Below the pieces are notes generated by a model that saw only the letters and a list, made by a program, of their open reading frames with translations, did no database searches and had not been told where the DNA came from. A program made the translations under genes and the position numbers. Shown piece by piece: positions 23,653 through 36,218 of a DNA stretch of 64,000 bases. This DNA is from Sequoia sempervirens (Eukaryota > Streptophyta > Pinopsida > Cupressales > Cupressaceae): positions 57,747-121,746 of the forward strand of contig VDFB02262615.1 in the NCBI GenBank assembly GCA_007258455.2. Reading direction: 5' to 3'. The number at the start of each line of letters is the position of its first letter. The first letter of the stretch is position 1.

Positions 23653-24902
23653 TGTAATGGTGTAAATTTCAACCTAGTGTAATTTCCCATTACATTACCT
23701 TATTTTAGGCTTACAAACTCAATAATGCAAAAACCTGCCACATTTGCATTGATTTTCGTGTGTGCTTGTCATTTTCTATCGGTGATGGAATTTCTATCAG
23801 GGACGCCTACGCATCATGCTTTCATCCTAATAGGATTCTTGGATCAATGGACATTGAGGCATTATGATTCCTTGTCAACTTGAAAATTGTAACATCCCTT
23901 TAAATATTGACCACCCGAGAATGACCTTTTACCTCCAAAAATAACCTTTAAACTTCATTCTATCAATTACATTCATTCTCTCTAGATTCCACCACTTCAT
24001 ACTTCACTTCTATTCACTCTCTTGCTCTCTCCACTTCACTTCTACAACATTTTTTTGCTCCTATGCTATTGTTATTGTAGGTTGTCGAAGCTTTACTCCA
24101 TAGGTGTGGTTGTCTTTCTCTTCGCCTTCCTCTCTCGACTGCTCAAGCACACAAAAATGAGGGTAATATCAGTCTAACTTATTTGAATTATCTTGTTTGT
24201 AGAGTAGCATCTAAATTGTTCTTACACTCTACATTTTGTGTCAATTCTCTTTATTTCTTTATCATTTCTATACTCTTGTGGTTTATTGGTTGTCTATGGA
24301 TTTGTGGAAACACCAAAATGGGGGTTTGACTGAGGAAGACTTCAAAACATAGCCACAACATTTTCCCATTGCTTTATGTGTAGGTACAATCTGTTCATGA
24401 GGAGCTTTCTAGAGAATTGGACCTTCTGTGAGCTGGTCTTCTTCTTCCATTTTCTTTGTCATTTCATTATTAGAATAGTTTATTTTTGAAATTCATAGTA
24501 TTCTTCTTGTTGTTTTATATATTTTTGCATTTTCCTATTAAATCGTCAAACTTGAACCCTCAGGTAGTTAGTATACCCTGCGAGTTTTTTTCTGCAAGCC
24601 CAACTCTTTGTTCATGTGAGACACCAACACGACTTTGAGACTTCAGTGCGATGCACTGAAGTTCGAATCATATGCTAGTGTCCTCTAGCCGAGAGCCAGT
24701 TGGTTTGTAGTTTGAGACCTCTATGGTCTGCTCACTCATTTCTAAAAAACCTTTGTCATAAAACATAAAGAAAACAGAGCTTAGTTTACCCTTCTTTTTT
24801 AGCCTATTCCCTTAGGTAGTCTAAGGTATTTGAGGGTAATCCACTCCCTTTAGGCTCTTTTATGTCCTAGAGACTTGGGAGTAGAGAATCCTTTCTTCTA
24901 CA
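23653..24902 (+). repeat. 5' LTR of the gag-protease element
   Basis: Begins TGTAATGGTGTAAATTTC and ends CTTCTACA. It aligns over its whole length with 30,375-31,651: shared blocks include ATAATGCAAAAACC near the start and GTAGTTAG(T/C)ATACCCTGC near the end. Confidence 0.85.
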
Positions 24903-24920
24903 TTTTGGTGAACCCAACAT
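24903..24920 (+). other. Probable primer-binding site
   Basis: TTTTGGTGAACCCAACATG follows the LTR end directly. TGG at the LTR/internal junction is the expected form, since it pairs with the tRNA 3' CCA end. I did not identify the tRNA. Confidence 0.5.
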
Positions 24921-26660
24921 GAACTTTCTCCTTTTCATTTGTTTGTGTCAAAAATATTTCCCTTCAAGGTCTTGGGTGTGTCTTAGATTGGTGCATCATG
25001 AAGCTTTTATGAGCTTCATGACCCAATCCACAACCTCTAGATTCGTTGTCAAGAGAAGTCTTTGTCACACAAGAATGGAATCTAGGAAGGTCACCTCTGG
25101 TCAGATTGGTCCCTCTTTTGAAGAAATGGTTTCAAGGATGTCTACTAGATTTTCCAACCCCTTTGGGGAGGCTACTACTCATATCCCCACGCATCTTGCT
25201 TCTCCTTTTTCTTCTTCTATGGAGGAAGATGATTCTCTTGAGGTTCCTGCAAAGCAGCTTCTTTCCCTAGATAGAAGGCTTGGAGAGTTTGAGCGATACT
25301 TGGCAAAAGATAGTAGTCTTACCCAAGCGGCTACCATTGTCAATAGACTGAGAACCATGTTGGGTAAGGATCAAAGAGGTATAGAACTTCTCCTATGTCT
25401 TGTAGACATTGTGGATACCCATGTTCCAAACTATAATCCTAACTTGGGTGCTACTCGAGATGTCAGTTTTGAGACTGTTGTACCACAACTAGAAGTATCG
25501 ATGCCCGAAGTGTCAATATATATGGTTGAGACTAGTCTTGCTATCAACACCACCTTTGTGCTTGAGCAGACCCATACTTTCAAAGTAAACAAGGTACCTT
25601 TACGATTTAGTTCTTCCAACCCTAATGTTTCAGATTATGGTGGTAATACTAGAATCCCTACTAGTACTAGTGTCAGAGGCTCTTTTGATATGGGGGTTGG
25701 TGGATCTAGTGTCTCTGGTGGTGGTTCCTCTAGTCCTACCTTTTCATCTAATCCTATCTTGAATGTTTTATTGTAAAAAATGGGATGAATGCAAAACCAT
25801 TTGGCGACCTATCCAGCTCTTCTTCAGCTCAGCCTATGTTCCAACCCTTCTTCTGTCGTAGTCTTTTGTCTATTTCCATCTTAAACACTCTTATCCCTCA
25901 GAGGATGGAGATTCCTAAGTTTGAAAAGTATAGTGGTTGTGGAGACCCTTAGACGCATGTGTTGGCATTCAATTCCTTGTGCATTGATTTTTTCCACCAT
26001 GATGCTTTTATGGCAAAGTTTTTTTTGCATTCCCTTAAGGACACTTCTCTTGACTGATAATTGGTAAATTAGTTCCTTAGACGGTTTTAGGCTAACATTG
26101 GGCCAAAGATGGTGTTCATTGATCTCATCCAATGCAAGCAGGGGGACCATGAAAAGGCTCTTGACTTCATTGCTCATTATCAAGCGCTCTTTTCTTATAT
26201 TTCTTATCCCTTGCATACTTTGATGTCCAAAAGGTTTTCATCGAGAACTTGCAAAAATTTCTGCAAGATAAGTTTATCCTCATGAAGTATACTTCCTTTG
26301 TGCATCTTTGTGTAGTGCTACGTGAGTACTAGCATGTAGTCGCTTAGTTTGGGGTTCATCCTCGCACTCCCATCAAGATAACCGATCAGTAGTGTTGGTT
26401 TTTGGTGATGCAAGAAAGAATAGGGCCATTGTAAAAATGGTCTTTGCTCCTAAAAGAAAAAGTATAGGATGAAATATAACTTTCACAAAGTTATATAAAT
26501 CCTATACCAAATTTCTACAAAAACTATTAAAAGATAAAATTTTAACATTTCTAGAGATCCAACCTCTCTCCAAGCCTTATCTGAAGTGGTACAATGCATA
26601 GAAGTTTTGTCAATTTCATTGAGTACACAAACATGATACTAAGTAGTGCATAAACCTATG
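24919..26660 (+). pseudogene. gag: Gag of the gag-protease element
   Basis: A 285-codon open frame starts at the ATG at 24,919 and runs to 25,776. It is Ser/Thr-rich with an acidic segment, an FERYLAKDSSLTQAA stretch and a Gly/Ser-rich end. After a stop, a capsid-like block reads MEIPKFEKYSGCGDP with THVLAFNSLC (25,907-25,980) and DHEKALDFIAHYQALF (26,150-26,200), typical of plant gypsy gag. A Cys/His knuckle (CQFHxVHKHDTKxC) lies near 26,607-26,650. Several stops and frameshifts follow 25,776. It would package RNA; this copy is broken. Confidence 0.75.
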
Positions 26661-27420
26661 TCATGAGATTCAAGATCGTATCAATGATGGGACTATCTAC
26701 CTCAATGGGAGGAAGCAAAACTCTAACAAATATGTGGCTAAGCCTAATAGTGAATAGTAGATTTACACATATTTGTTTCCTTCTCGTTCTGCTAATTTGG
26801 TCATGCAGTCCTCTACATCTTTTGAGTTTGTTCCATTTGAGTACGTGAACATGGTCTCATTCACATGTATGCCTCCTACAGAAAATGTGATTGCTATTCT
26901 TGACATAACTTTTACCTCACATGGTTTGCCATTAAACAAGGAGCCCTCTTTGTTGTATGTTCCTGCCCAAATTAATGGTAACATCGTGATTGGTGTTATG
27001 GTTGATCCAATGAGATGAGTGAACATGATAAAATAAGAGGCCTTGTTCATTAACACTCTTCATAAGGAGAGGTATGATGAGTCGCAGGCCACTCTTCGTA
27101 CTCATGATGGGCTTTCTATTGCTCCTATGTGCACTATTTCTTTGTTGGTCCTTGTAGAGCCTAAGGTTGTAGATGTTACATTTGTTGTGATTCCAGAGTA
27201 TGATGTTTTCAAGTCTAGGCTAGGCATTCCATGGCTATCCTCCATGGATGCATTCACCTTTGTAGTCCACAAGTGTTTGAAATTCCCCTACGAGGGCACA
27301 ATGCATGTTGTTCATGATACTGGATATAAACCACTGGTGTCATGTGGGGCCTTTTCTTTGGATCATTTTTGGCCCACCCTAGTCGGACCCATCCCTCCTA
27401 TGGGATATTTGTTGTATTGA
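26661..27420 (+). pseudogene. Tat-type aspartic protease domain
   Basis: The frames read VPAQINGNIVIGVMVDPMR (26,960-27,015), then TISLLVLVEPKVVDVTFVVI, then FKSRLGIPWLSSMDAFTF and VHKCLKFPY up to about 27,290. This order matches plant Tat proteases. The position expected to hold the catalytic D-[ST]-G reads VDP, so activity is doubtful even before the frameshift near 27,018. The last open frame ends with TGA at 27,418-27,420. Confidence 0.7.
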
Positions 27421-28870
27421 GCTTATGTTAAGTATAATATTGGGGGCTTGACATCAAAATCTAGTTTTCCTATGTCTCCCTATGTTGTTTCTGTGAAGGC
27501 TTCTATGCTAGCGTAGCAACAAGCTATCTCTTCTACCCCATTAAAAGTGAAGGAGAATATTTTCCTTGCCTTGGATCCTTCCCCTTCTGAATCATCTAAA
27601 TCTTCTCAGCCCTTGGTGGCATCCTTAATTCTTGCTTTTGTGCCTCGCATGGGAAGTGGAATAGTGCCTATGTGGTAGAAGTCGAAGTGTCAATCTTTAT
27701 AGTTCCTTGTTCTACCCACGGTCCCTAGACCCACCCTATATGGCCAAGGTAAATGTTCTCATGGGGTGGTTCTTATGTCTTGACATCCACAGATTCCTAC
27801 TTTTCCTCCACCTGCTCTTTTGGCAGTGAATGGGAAGAGGCAGGTTTTCAAGGTGCTTGTCTTTGTTTCTCCTTTTGTTGTCAATTCATCTCCTATGCCT
27901 CCTCCTCTCACTCAAGAGACCACCCTTCTACCAAAAATGGTCATGGAGGATGCTCCTATAGTGGAGAATCAACCTTCGACCTCTTCTTAGGTTGTGTCCT
28001 CTAGTGCTCATAGTCGATGTAACCGGATTACGTGTGAACGTAAGCACCGAAAAAAGGCTCTATCTCAGGAGCATGTTTCCGCACAAAAGACCAAGGAGGA
28101 GCCTGATGCCTCTATTCATGTCTCTTATGTTGCTCCGTCTACTTTTTTGTCCTCTACTTCAATTCCCATCACTTTCATCTTGCTCTCGAGTCCTCGTGCA
28201 AGTCCTAATGTCTCTCACCCTAAAAGGGTGTAGGTCTTCTCCGCTTCTCATGCCCCTTTCAAACATTCTTCCTTTTTTGTAACCTATCGACATGCCTAAT
28301 ACAAAGGTGATGTCCTCTATGGGTCCCTCTAGTTCCTCCTCTACTTCTACTTCCTTTATGGGGATCTTGCATCCTTCATTGAAGTGTAAGTTAGAGGATG
28401 ACCTCACCTCAAGTGATGGTCATAAGAAAGGCTCAAATTTTGTGGAGTCTAGTTTTGTTTTTGCTTGTTTTGTCCTCATGATGGAGGCAACCCCCTCTTC
28501 CATGAAGTTGGTCACCGCCCCTCTTCTTGAAGTCGAAAGTGACTCTCAAGCATCTTGTCTTTCCCTTGCTAATTTGACACAGGGCACTCTTGAGAATTGC
28601 ATGTTCAACTCAGTGGATGATATCCCAACTCTGTCCTTGATTTTGGCAAAATTGATGACCTTCACCGCATAGGAGCTTGGCAAAAAAGACCTTGAGGTGC
28701 CTTCTTCCTTAGCTCTTTTCACAAGAGAGTCAAAGGGTATTTCCCTTGCTATCCCTCCCTTGTAGGCTTGTCCTTCCTCCCCTTATAATGATCTAGATTG
28801 GGAGTAGGATGATCTATTGCTTGATGAGGACCAGGGTGGTGCCTCCTTTTGCATTTATAGATTAGTTTTA
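27421..28870 (+). pseudogene. Ser/Pro-rich coding-like tail after protease, no RT
   Basis: Plus-strand frames stay open for long runs (27,994-28,233 and 28,292-28,672), rich in Ser, Pro and Thr, with a basic patch (RKHRKKALSQEH at about 28,040). In RT-bearing Tat elements a linker of this kind leads into RT, but here I see no RT landmarks: no Q(K/R)LR..., no Y/FxDD, no TNAPA block. The last coding-like piece ends FCIYRLVLFVC near 28,880. Function unknown. Confidence 0.45.
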
Positions 28871-30374
28871 TTCGTTTGTGTTCCTCAGTGCTTATTTTTT
28901 ATGTTTTATGATCATACCTAGAGGACCCTTTCTACCCTTGTAAGTACTTGGATACAGGTGTGGAGCTCTGGCGTACACTTCTTCCATTTGTGTCATCATT
29001 CCTCTATGTGTCGTAATCTTTCCTTTCGATATCGAGGACAATGCAAAGTGTTGGGGGAATTTAGGCCTTCTTCCATGTTGGCCCAATTTTTATTTTTCTT
29101 TATCTTCATGTGTCCTTCACATTCTAAAAAAAATGGGGATTGATGACAGTTCATAAGTATACTATATTATATCTTTTTATTTATATCTATGGAAAATTCA
29201 AACCTCGAATTATTAGATCCCCCTATCTCTTGATTTCTTCATCTCTATCTGTCTGCTTCATGATGTTGTGGCTTCAATGTGTTGTCCCTCACATGTGTGA
29301 CAATATTCCATGGATACATCTTGCTATGTTTTTTGTGTCGCAATATCTCTTATCTTTATTTTCTCCTTAAGATGTCATGTGCTCCTCTATGTAGCACACA
29401 TCATCCTAAGGGGGGGCTATCATACTTGTCTAAATTTCAACAAGGGGAATTCTTTCAAAAGGATTCCTTGATGTAAAATTCTTTAAAATGAATTCCTTGA
29501 CAAAAAAAATCCCTTGTTGAAAACCCTCATTTTCCAAAATAGTGTATTCTTTCAAAAAGGATTCCTTTATGAAAATTTTCTTTCAAAAGGATCCTTTGGT
29601 GAAAGAGTCTAAAAACTTTCATTTCAAAAAGGAGTATTCTTTCTAAAAAGAAAGAGTCTAAAAACTTTTCTTTCAAAAAGGAGCACTCTGTCCAATGGAT
29701 TCTTTCATGAAAGACCTTTCAAAAGGATTCATTGATGATAAAATCACGTGCAAAAAATTTAGTGTCATTTCAAAAGGGTCCCTTGGTGTCTTGATGTCTT
29801 GAGAAAAGGGTCCCCTATTGAAAGAACCCCTTCTTGAAAGACTTTTTTTCAAAAGAATTCTTTGATGTCTTGCAATTTGTGTCTTATGTCTGATATTGTA
29901 TATATTGTGTCTTAGTGTTTGATATCTTATATCTTGGCATCTATCTTGGAGGTAGCCTAACTAGACCTGTCTTTTCTATGACTATCCTGCAACATAATTT
30001 GCAGCAACCATAGGCTTATCTTATATCTGATCAAATTGTGTCTTGTGTCTTACTTGATCAGATTGTGTCTTATTGCATCGAATTGTGTGAAATGGTGTCT
30101 TATTGTGTCTTATAAATTATGTCTATTATGATTAGCTTATTTTTTCCTAACATGTTTGTTTGCAGCTAACATGTTTATGGTGAGATTGTAGTTAGCTTTG
30201 CAAGATCAAAGACCAGTGTCATCTTCGCATCTTGGTGAATCTCGTCCTCTTACACATCAAAGTATGTTGGAGTGAAGGACTACTTCCTCTCTTTTTCAAT
30301 ATATTCTCTTCAACCTCTTTCTACTTTAGCTCACATATGCACTGACACATATGCTCGCTAAAGTGGGGACAAAA
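28871..30374 (+). other. Non-coding 3' internal region with CAAAAGGATTCCTT repeats and PPT
   Basis: After the last coding-like frame comes GAGGACAATGCAAAG...TTGGGGGAATT (29,033-29,060), a motif style common in the 3' untranslated part of large plant gypsy elements. Then a degenerate repeat built on TTTCAAAAGGATTCCTTGATG occupies 29,430-29,880, and TGTGTCTTA repeats occupy about 30,020-30,120. A purine-rich AAAGTGGGGACAAAA at 30,360-30,374 abuts the 3' LTR and is the likely polypurine tract. Confidence 0.6.
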
Positions 30375-31651
30375 TATAATGGCATAAATTTGCACCTAGC
30401 ATAATTTCCCATTATATTACCTCATTTTAGCCTTATAAACTCAATAATGCAAAAACCCACCACATTTTCCTTGATTTTCATGTGTGCCCTTATCGTTTTG
30501 CGTCGTTGATGGAATTTTTGTTGAGGACGCCCACATGTCGCACGGACATGTGTGCATCATGCTTCCATCTTGACAGGATTCTCGAGTCAGTGGACATTGA
30601 GGCCTTATGATTCCATGTCAACCTGCAAATTTCAACATCCCTATGAATATTGACCACCTAGGAACAACCTTTTACCTCCAAAAATAGCCTTTAAACTTCA
30701 TTCTATCAATTCCATTCATTCTCTTTAGCTTCTACCACTTCATACTTCACTTCTATTCACTCTATTTCTCTCTTCACTTGACTTCTATGCCATTTTGGTG
30801 CTCCTACGCTATTGTTATTGCAGGTTGTTGAAGCTTTACTCCATAGGTGTGGTCTTCTTGCTCTTTTCCTTCCTCTCTCGGCTACTCAAGCACGCAAAAA
30901 GGAGGGTAATATCCGTCTATTCACTTGTTTGCATTATCTTGTTTGTAGAGTAGCATCTAGATTATCCTTGCACTCTACATTTTGTGTCTATTCTCTTTAT
31001 TTCTTTATCATTTCTATACTCTTGTGTTCTATTGGTTGTCTATGGAGGTGGAGTCCCCAAAATGGGGGTCTGACTGAAGCAGACTCCAAAACACAGCCAC
31101 AACATTTTCCCATTGCTTTGTGTGTAGGTACAATCTGTTCGTGAGGTGCTTGCTAGAGAACTAGATCTTTTGTGAGTTGGTCTTCTTCCCTTTTATTTGT
31201 CATTTCATTATTAGAATAGTTTAATTTATAAGTTCTAATATTCTTGTTATTTTTTGTATTTTTGCATTTTCCTGTTAAATTGTCAAACTTGAACCCTCGG
31301 GTAGTTAGCATACCCTGCAAGTTTCATTTTGAAAACCCAACTTTTTGTCTGTATGAGACATCAGTGTGCATCTGAGACTTCAATGTGGTACATTGAAGTC
31401 TAAATCATGCGCTAGCGTCCTCTGGCCAAGAGCCAATTGGTCTACAATCTAAGGCCTTTGTGGTCTACTCACTCGTTTCCAGAAAACCTGTCATAAAATA
31501 TAAAGAAAATAGAGCTTAGTTTACCCTTCCTTTTCAGCCTATTCCCTTTCAGTTAAGCTTATTGGGTAGTTTGAGGTAGTTGAGGGCAATTCGCTCCCTT
31601 TAGGCTCTTCTATGTCTTAGAGACTTAGGAGTAGCGAGTCCCCTCCCTACA
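30375..31651 (+). repeat. 3' LTR of the gag-protease element
   Basis: Begins TATAATGGCATAAATTTG, where the 5' LTR has TGTAATGG (TG changed to TA), and ends CCTACA. An ORF of 110 codons inside it (30,812-31,144) is LTR sequence with no domain, and the same stretch in the 5' LTR is not open. Confidence 0.85.
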
Positions 31652-33338
31652 ATTATATTTGTGTGAGCTTAAATCTATAAAAGCAAGCACATGTCTAGTG
31701 GTTAAGGTTGGTTGGGTGAGTGGGCTATTATTATTGAGTCTTTCTGAGATGTGCATATATGAAGCATGGCATGGGATGTGTGGATTCACGCTTAGACACA
31801 TGAAGGATGCATTGGAGAGGTTTGATGCTTCAAATTTATTCATTATAACTCTTGTAATATTTTATTGGTGAATAATAGATGGAGTATGGATTCTTTTGGA
31901 GGTTAGGTTTTTCCCTCATGAGGGTTTTCTCATGGTATATCTTGTGTTATGTTATGGCTTGTCTATTTGATCTATGCATTATGGTTACTTGTATGTATGT
32001 TTATCTCTCATGGGGTTATGTAAAAAATGGATTAAAATTGTGAGTATCATGCATTATTTCCTTTATTATGGTTAATCTAAACTTGAGATTTAAGGTGACT
32101 CTCTCATTTTTAAATCATTGAATTCATCTCTAAATTTTATCAATCTATTGGCCCCACCTTATGGTGATTTGATATAACTCATATTTCCTCACTTGCATGG
32201 CTCTTATGGGGTATTTTATGCAAGTGAATACATTTAATACCAAGATATGCATTGCTTAGAGAGAAGATTTATTTTTAGCAACTCAATAATGAATGTTGAT
32301 GTGGAATATAAATGGTTGATTTCTATTACATCACCTAAGCTTAATACACCATAATTTGGAGAAGAATCTTATTCTCAAGCGTGCAATGTGTGATAGGTTC
32401 AAGTTAGTGGTGATTTGACATGCATGTTGGTGTTGCCATTTGATGTGGATATTGCATTGGTCATGATGGTTGTGAAGCTAAGATGACATCCTCAAGTCCT
32501 CTTAATAGTTGAGACATTTAGCACTCGGTCTGATGCATAACGGTTATCAAACTAGTTGATATATAGTAAGGTTTCATAGATGAGACTAAGCCCATCATTT
32601 TATCTCTTCATGTCTATGCACAATGGCCATTGTCTAAGTCTTAAGGATCATTCAAAATGTCATTATATTAGGGATTGACAAAATTTGTCATTATATTTCT
32701 AAGCTCATACATCAATTTAATGTAAAAGATGATAAAAGGTTAGATTTATGTTCTTAATGTAGTGATAAAATAAAATAATACTACATTACAATTTAATGTT
32801 CTTAATGTAGTAATAAATTAAAACACTCTACTCATCATCGACCATTTGAATTTACATGATTTAATTAAAAACAAATAAATTTACAAAATGAAATTGATAT
32901 TGCACCAAGGTTGTATTACAATAATTTTTATTTTCATGATGCATATATTTAATTTTAGTTTAACTCAAAAAATAAAAAACTTATCAAATTATTATTAAAT
33001 TTTTGAAGAAAAACATTTTAAAAAATAATACACAACAAATAAAAAAATCAATAGATATTTTGTAATAAAAAATATATTAAAATCTAAAAAAAATAAACTA
33101 CTAAAAATAGATTCAAACCTTAAATTTTAGAAACGTTTAAGATATTATTCACTGATTGATGCCAAGTTGAACAAATGAAAAATTCAATTAATGTAATTAT
33201 GATGTATGGGAGACTCCATGCCCCAATGCAAGAGGTTGGATAGCCAATGCTATGTGACCCCAATTAACATTCACTGTTCACTCAACAAAAAGTGTCAACA
33301 TATAAATTATAATTAATAATAACCAAAACTTTACCCAT
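31652..33338. other. Intergenic sequence, weak copia-LTR-like trace
   Basis: Near 31,900-31,960, GGTTTTTCCCTCATGAGGG followed by TTTTCTCATGG resembles the conserved hairpin-like segment found in many plant Ty1/copia LTRs (family knowledge, weak match). The rest is AT-rich with short open frames only. I see no gene. Confidence 0.3.
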
Positions 33339-33577
33339 TTTCAATTGAGTTTTATGAGTCAAACTCTTGACATGTTTCGTGAGTAATGTTCACAAGAACC
33401 CATCTCTCATGATTGAATGGTCCACTTATCGTTGCATCAAAGCTAGAGTAGTACTGGGACCTCTCGAGAAGGCCCAATAGAGCATCATTTTGAGTTTGAA
33501 CCATTCATTATCATGAGAAATGGGTTCTTGTGAACCACTACTCAAAAAAATGAGTTTGACTAAAACTAAAATTGAAT
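33339..33577. repeat. Hairpin element (MITE-like), about 240 bp
   Basis: The left arm (33,339-33,423) and right arm (33,498-33,577) are imperfect reverse complements. Matching blocks include TTCACAAGAACCCAT on the left against ATGGGTTCTTGTGAA on the right, and GAGTCAAACTC against GAGTTTGAC. About 75 bp of unique sequence lies between. Size and structure fit a miniature inverted-repeat element; no transposase is encoded, and I could not fix the target duplication. Confidence 0.65.
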
Positions 33578-35672
33578 CAATAGCAATATCACAATTTGAA
33601 CACTATGGAAAATACCTCATACAACAATTAACAATTAATCAACATATAACTAATAACTCATCATAAATTAACATTAAAGATATCGAATTTCCAAATCCAT
33701 TAGTCTTGTGTTGATTGAATGGATTCGATTGATGTAAAAAAATTTACACAATCGATTCAATTCAACACAATACATCTTAATCAACACGACATAATCAACA
33801 AAATAAACTCATTTGGTTATCACAAATCACTTTAATTAGAAAATTAGTTAATTAACCATATCCAATAACAACCAAGCATATGAACATCATCCATCACTCA
33901 TAAAACTATGTATAATGTCCAAACATAAAAGCCTTTGGACAAGAAACATCAAAGACATAAAATCAACACACAAAAAAACCAATTCTCACAAACTACTTAT
34001 TGATCATAAGGAGTCACATCCAATTTAAGTAGTGAAAACCTCACCATAATCACAAATTTGGACCTGCTACATTACTTCTTGGAGATTGAAATCACATAAT
34101 CTTTTTTTGGTATCTTCATTACACAACCTAAGAATAAACTTGATATGCTCTCCAATTTTTGCTTTGACTATAAGCCTACAACTCCATTTTCAACAAGGAT
34201 TGAGATTAAGTGTTCACCTTTAGTTGATGGCAATACAAACAACTTGTCTACTCCCACACAAGACCCAATATTTTACATTGCAAGCAATCTCTAAATTCAT
34301 TTAAGGGTTAGATTAGTTGAATTAGAAAGAAACTAAGCATCCCACTATATAAAGGGTATTCCTTGGTGGGACACAAATTGAAATCAAAGAGGTGTTTATC
34401 AAGATCACAAGTCTACACCATGGTACTATTTTTCACTTAATACTATTAAATATCAATATTAATACTACTATTAACACCATTTAATTTTAGAATATTCTCA
34501 CTAAGTTTGTTATTCTATTCCAAAATCACATAGCCATATAATCAAAAAATACTATAAATATCAAAGAATCTAATTCATTGAAGGATTCATGCTCACTTCA
34601 TTGTAATATTACCTAACCTCCAAACATGTCACCAAACCCTTCACTAAAAACAAATTCCTTCATTTGCAATTTGGTAAGGATGCAACAAATATCTTCAAAA
34701 AGGCTTCTTAGCCCTTCCACTTTCCTCTCTATTATGAAGGGTAACTTCCTTTTTGGGGGTATATTTTTGTACAAATATATATCTAATTTTCAAACTAAGA
34801 ATAGGGTATAATGCTAATGGAACAAAACTCTTTTGAGACATCTAGGCCTTACATCCTTAATCTAAGGTGTCTGTACAACAAAACTCTTTTGAGACATCCA
34901 CATCCTTAATCTAAGGTGTCTGTAAGACACCACTTTTCCCTCCACCTGCCATTTCCAGAATCATACGGGATTTAGACACCTTACTGCATGATCTAACCCC
35001 AAAAGCATTTTATGCTATATGTACAAAAAACTTGTGCACCTTGCCTACATTTAGGTTTCCAGATCCAATTCTCTGAATTTTAAACTGATTATAAATCTGG
35101 CCTTAATCGCAGGTCCAATCTGCAACAAAGCAAGTATTTTTCCGAACCGTAGAAAACACTTACCATGGAAATCAGGGTTTGAAGAACAGATTGATCACAA
35201 GCTCTACTTCGGCGATCAAGTATATTGCCATTCATGGAGGAGGACTTCTAGACGCCCTTTATTAATCTCAGACAAATCAAACTTACCTTGCAAACATTCA
35301 TTGACTCAAAATCCCCTGAAAATACGATAAACAGAAAAAACTGAGGCTAAGACCTACATAACAACATCATCATTCGAGAGGTTGAAAATAGCAGAGATTT
35401 GGGGAGCCAGCAAAATACTTAAGAAGACACTTATTGCACCCTTAAATCTGTAGCATTCTGTTACGTTTGAATCTTAATGAAACTGAAAATGACTATTTGT
35501 TTTCCCAGCCTGGCCTTACCTGCACCCCTTCCAAAACAGCAGTAACCAATTGGACCAAAATGGAAGAAAAACTAGAAAACAGCGTAGCTCAGCAAGAGTG
35601 AAACTGCAAATCCAAACCAGAGGTGGTGTCAACAGACACCGTAACAACATATAAAGCAGGTCAAGAGACAAA
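33578..35672. other. Intergenic sequence downstream of H2B
   Basis: AT-rich to about 34,820. A short tandem duplication (unit about 52 bp, containing AACAAAACTCTTTTGAGAC) lies at about 34,821-34,925. GC content rises from about 35,050 toward the H2B gene. A TATATAAAGGG at about 34,345 is TATA-like but has no gene attached. I see no coding sequence and no clear polyadenylation signal for H2B. Confidence 0.45.
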
Positions 35673-36122
35673 TCAAGCCGAGGTAAATTTAGTGACGGCC
35701 TTTGTACCCTCCGACACGGCGTGCTTGGCTAGCTCGCCTGGAAGAGCCAGCTTCACGGCCGTCTGCACCTCCCTTGAAGAGAGAGTATCCCTCTTCGTAT
35801 ATTTCACCAGCTTCGATGACTCTCCAGCCAATTTCTCGAAAATGTCACTCATGAAAGAGTTCATGATGGACATGGCTTTGCTGGAGATCCCAATCTCGGG
35901 GTGAACCTGCTTCAGCACTTTGAAAATGTAGATCTTGTAGGATTCTACACTCTTCTTCTTTCTCTTCTTTTTATCCCCAGGGGCCTTGGCAATCTTTTTA
36001 CCGGCCTTGGGAGGGGCCTTCTCCTTGGGCTTCTTCTCCGCCACAGCTGTGGGAGTCTTTTCCCCCACTGTTTTCCTCTCCTCCTTCTTCTCAACGGGCT
36101 TCTTCTCTGCTTTGGGCGCCAT
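35673..36122 (-). CDS. Histone H2B
   Basis: The 149-residue intact protein has the plant H2B layout. A Lys/Pro/Ala-rich N-terminal tail starts [15 protein letters not shown]. The histone fold runs from [20 protein letters not shown] through [20 protein letters not shown] and [18 protein letters not shown]. The C-terminal helix is [19 protein letters not shown] and includes the conserved Lys that is monoubiquitinated in plant H2B (family knowledge). The start is the only ATG available; 15 more open codons upstream begin at a TTG and are 5' leader. No intron, as is usual for plant H2B. The region is GC-richer than its surroundings. It pairs with H2A in the nucleosome core. Tail and loop residues (for example [12 protein letters not shown]) differ from common angiosperm H2Bs, so it may be a divergent family member. 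Confidence 0.97.
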   Translation of the reverse strand: MAPKAEKKPVEKKEERKTVGEKTPTAVAEKKPKEKAPPKAGKKIAKAPGDKKKRKKKSVESYKIYIFKVLKQVHPEIGISSKAMSIMNSFMSDIFEKLAGESSKLVKYTKRDTLSSREVQTAVKLALPGELAKHAVSEGTKAVTKFTSA

Positions 36123-36218
36123 TGCTTTCACTTTCAAAAAAGGAACACAAACAGATACGCTAGCCAAATCGGATGATGCAGCACAGACTGATGATGGTTG
36201 AGGCGAACTCCGTCGTGG

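Larger units (their letters stand above)
23653..31651 (+). mobile_element. LTR retrotransposon with gag and protease only
   Basis: Two direct repeats of about 1.25-1.28 kb (23,653-24,902 and 30,375-31,651) flank a 5.47-kb internal region that opens with a PBS-like TTTTGGTGAACCCAAC and closes with a polypurine stretch. The internal region has a gag, a CCHC-like knuckle and a Tat-style protease on the plus strand, then Ser/Pro-rich coding-like sequence and non-coding repeats. I find no RT, RNase H or integrase motif in any plus-strand frame. The LTRs have diverged visibly, so the insertion is old, and I see no target duplication. It resembles non-autonomous plant elements that keep gag but lack pol (class known; assignment inferred). 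Confidence 0.75.

Noticed and set aside
28892..29143. Coding continuation of the gag-protease polyprotein
   Set aside because: Both strands give short frames without domains, and the GAGGACAATG...TTGGGGGAATT motif marks non-coding 3' sequence.
30812..31144. 110-codon ORF in the 3' LTR
   Set aside because: Same position in the 5' LTR is not open, there is no domain, and it lies wholly within the LTR.
36123..36167. N-terminal extension of H2B by 15 residues
   Set aside because: It would start at a TTG; the next in-frame codon that is ATG (36,122) begins the typical MAPKAEKK tail, so the extension is leader sequence.
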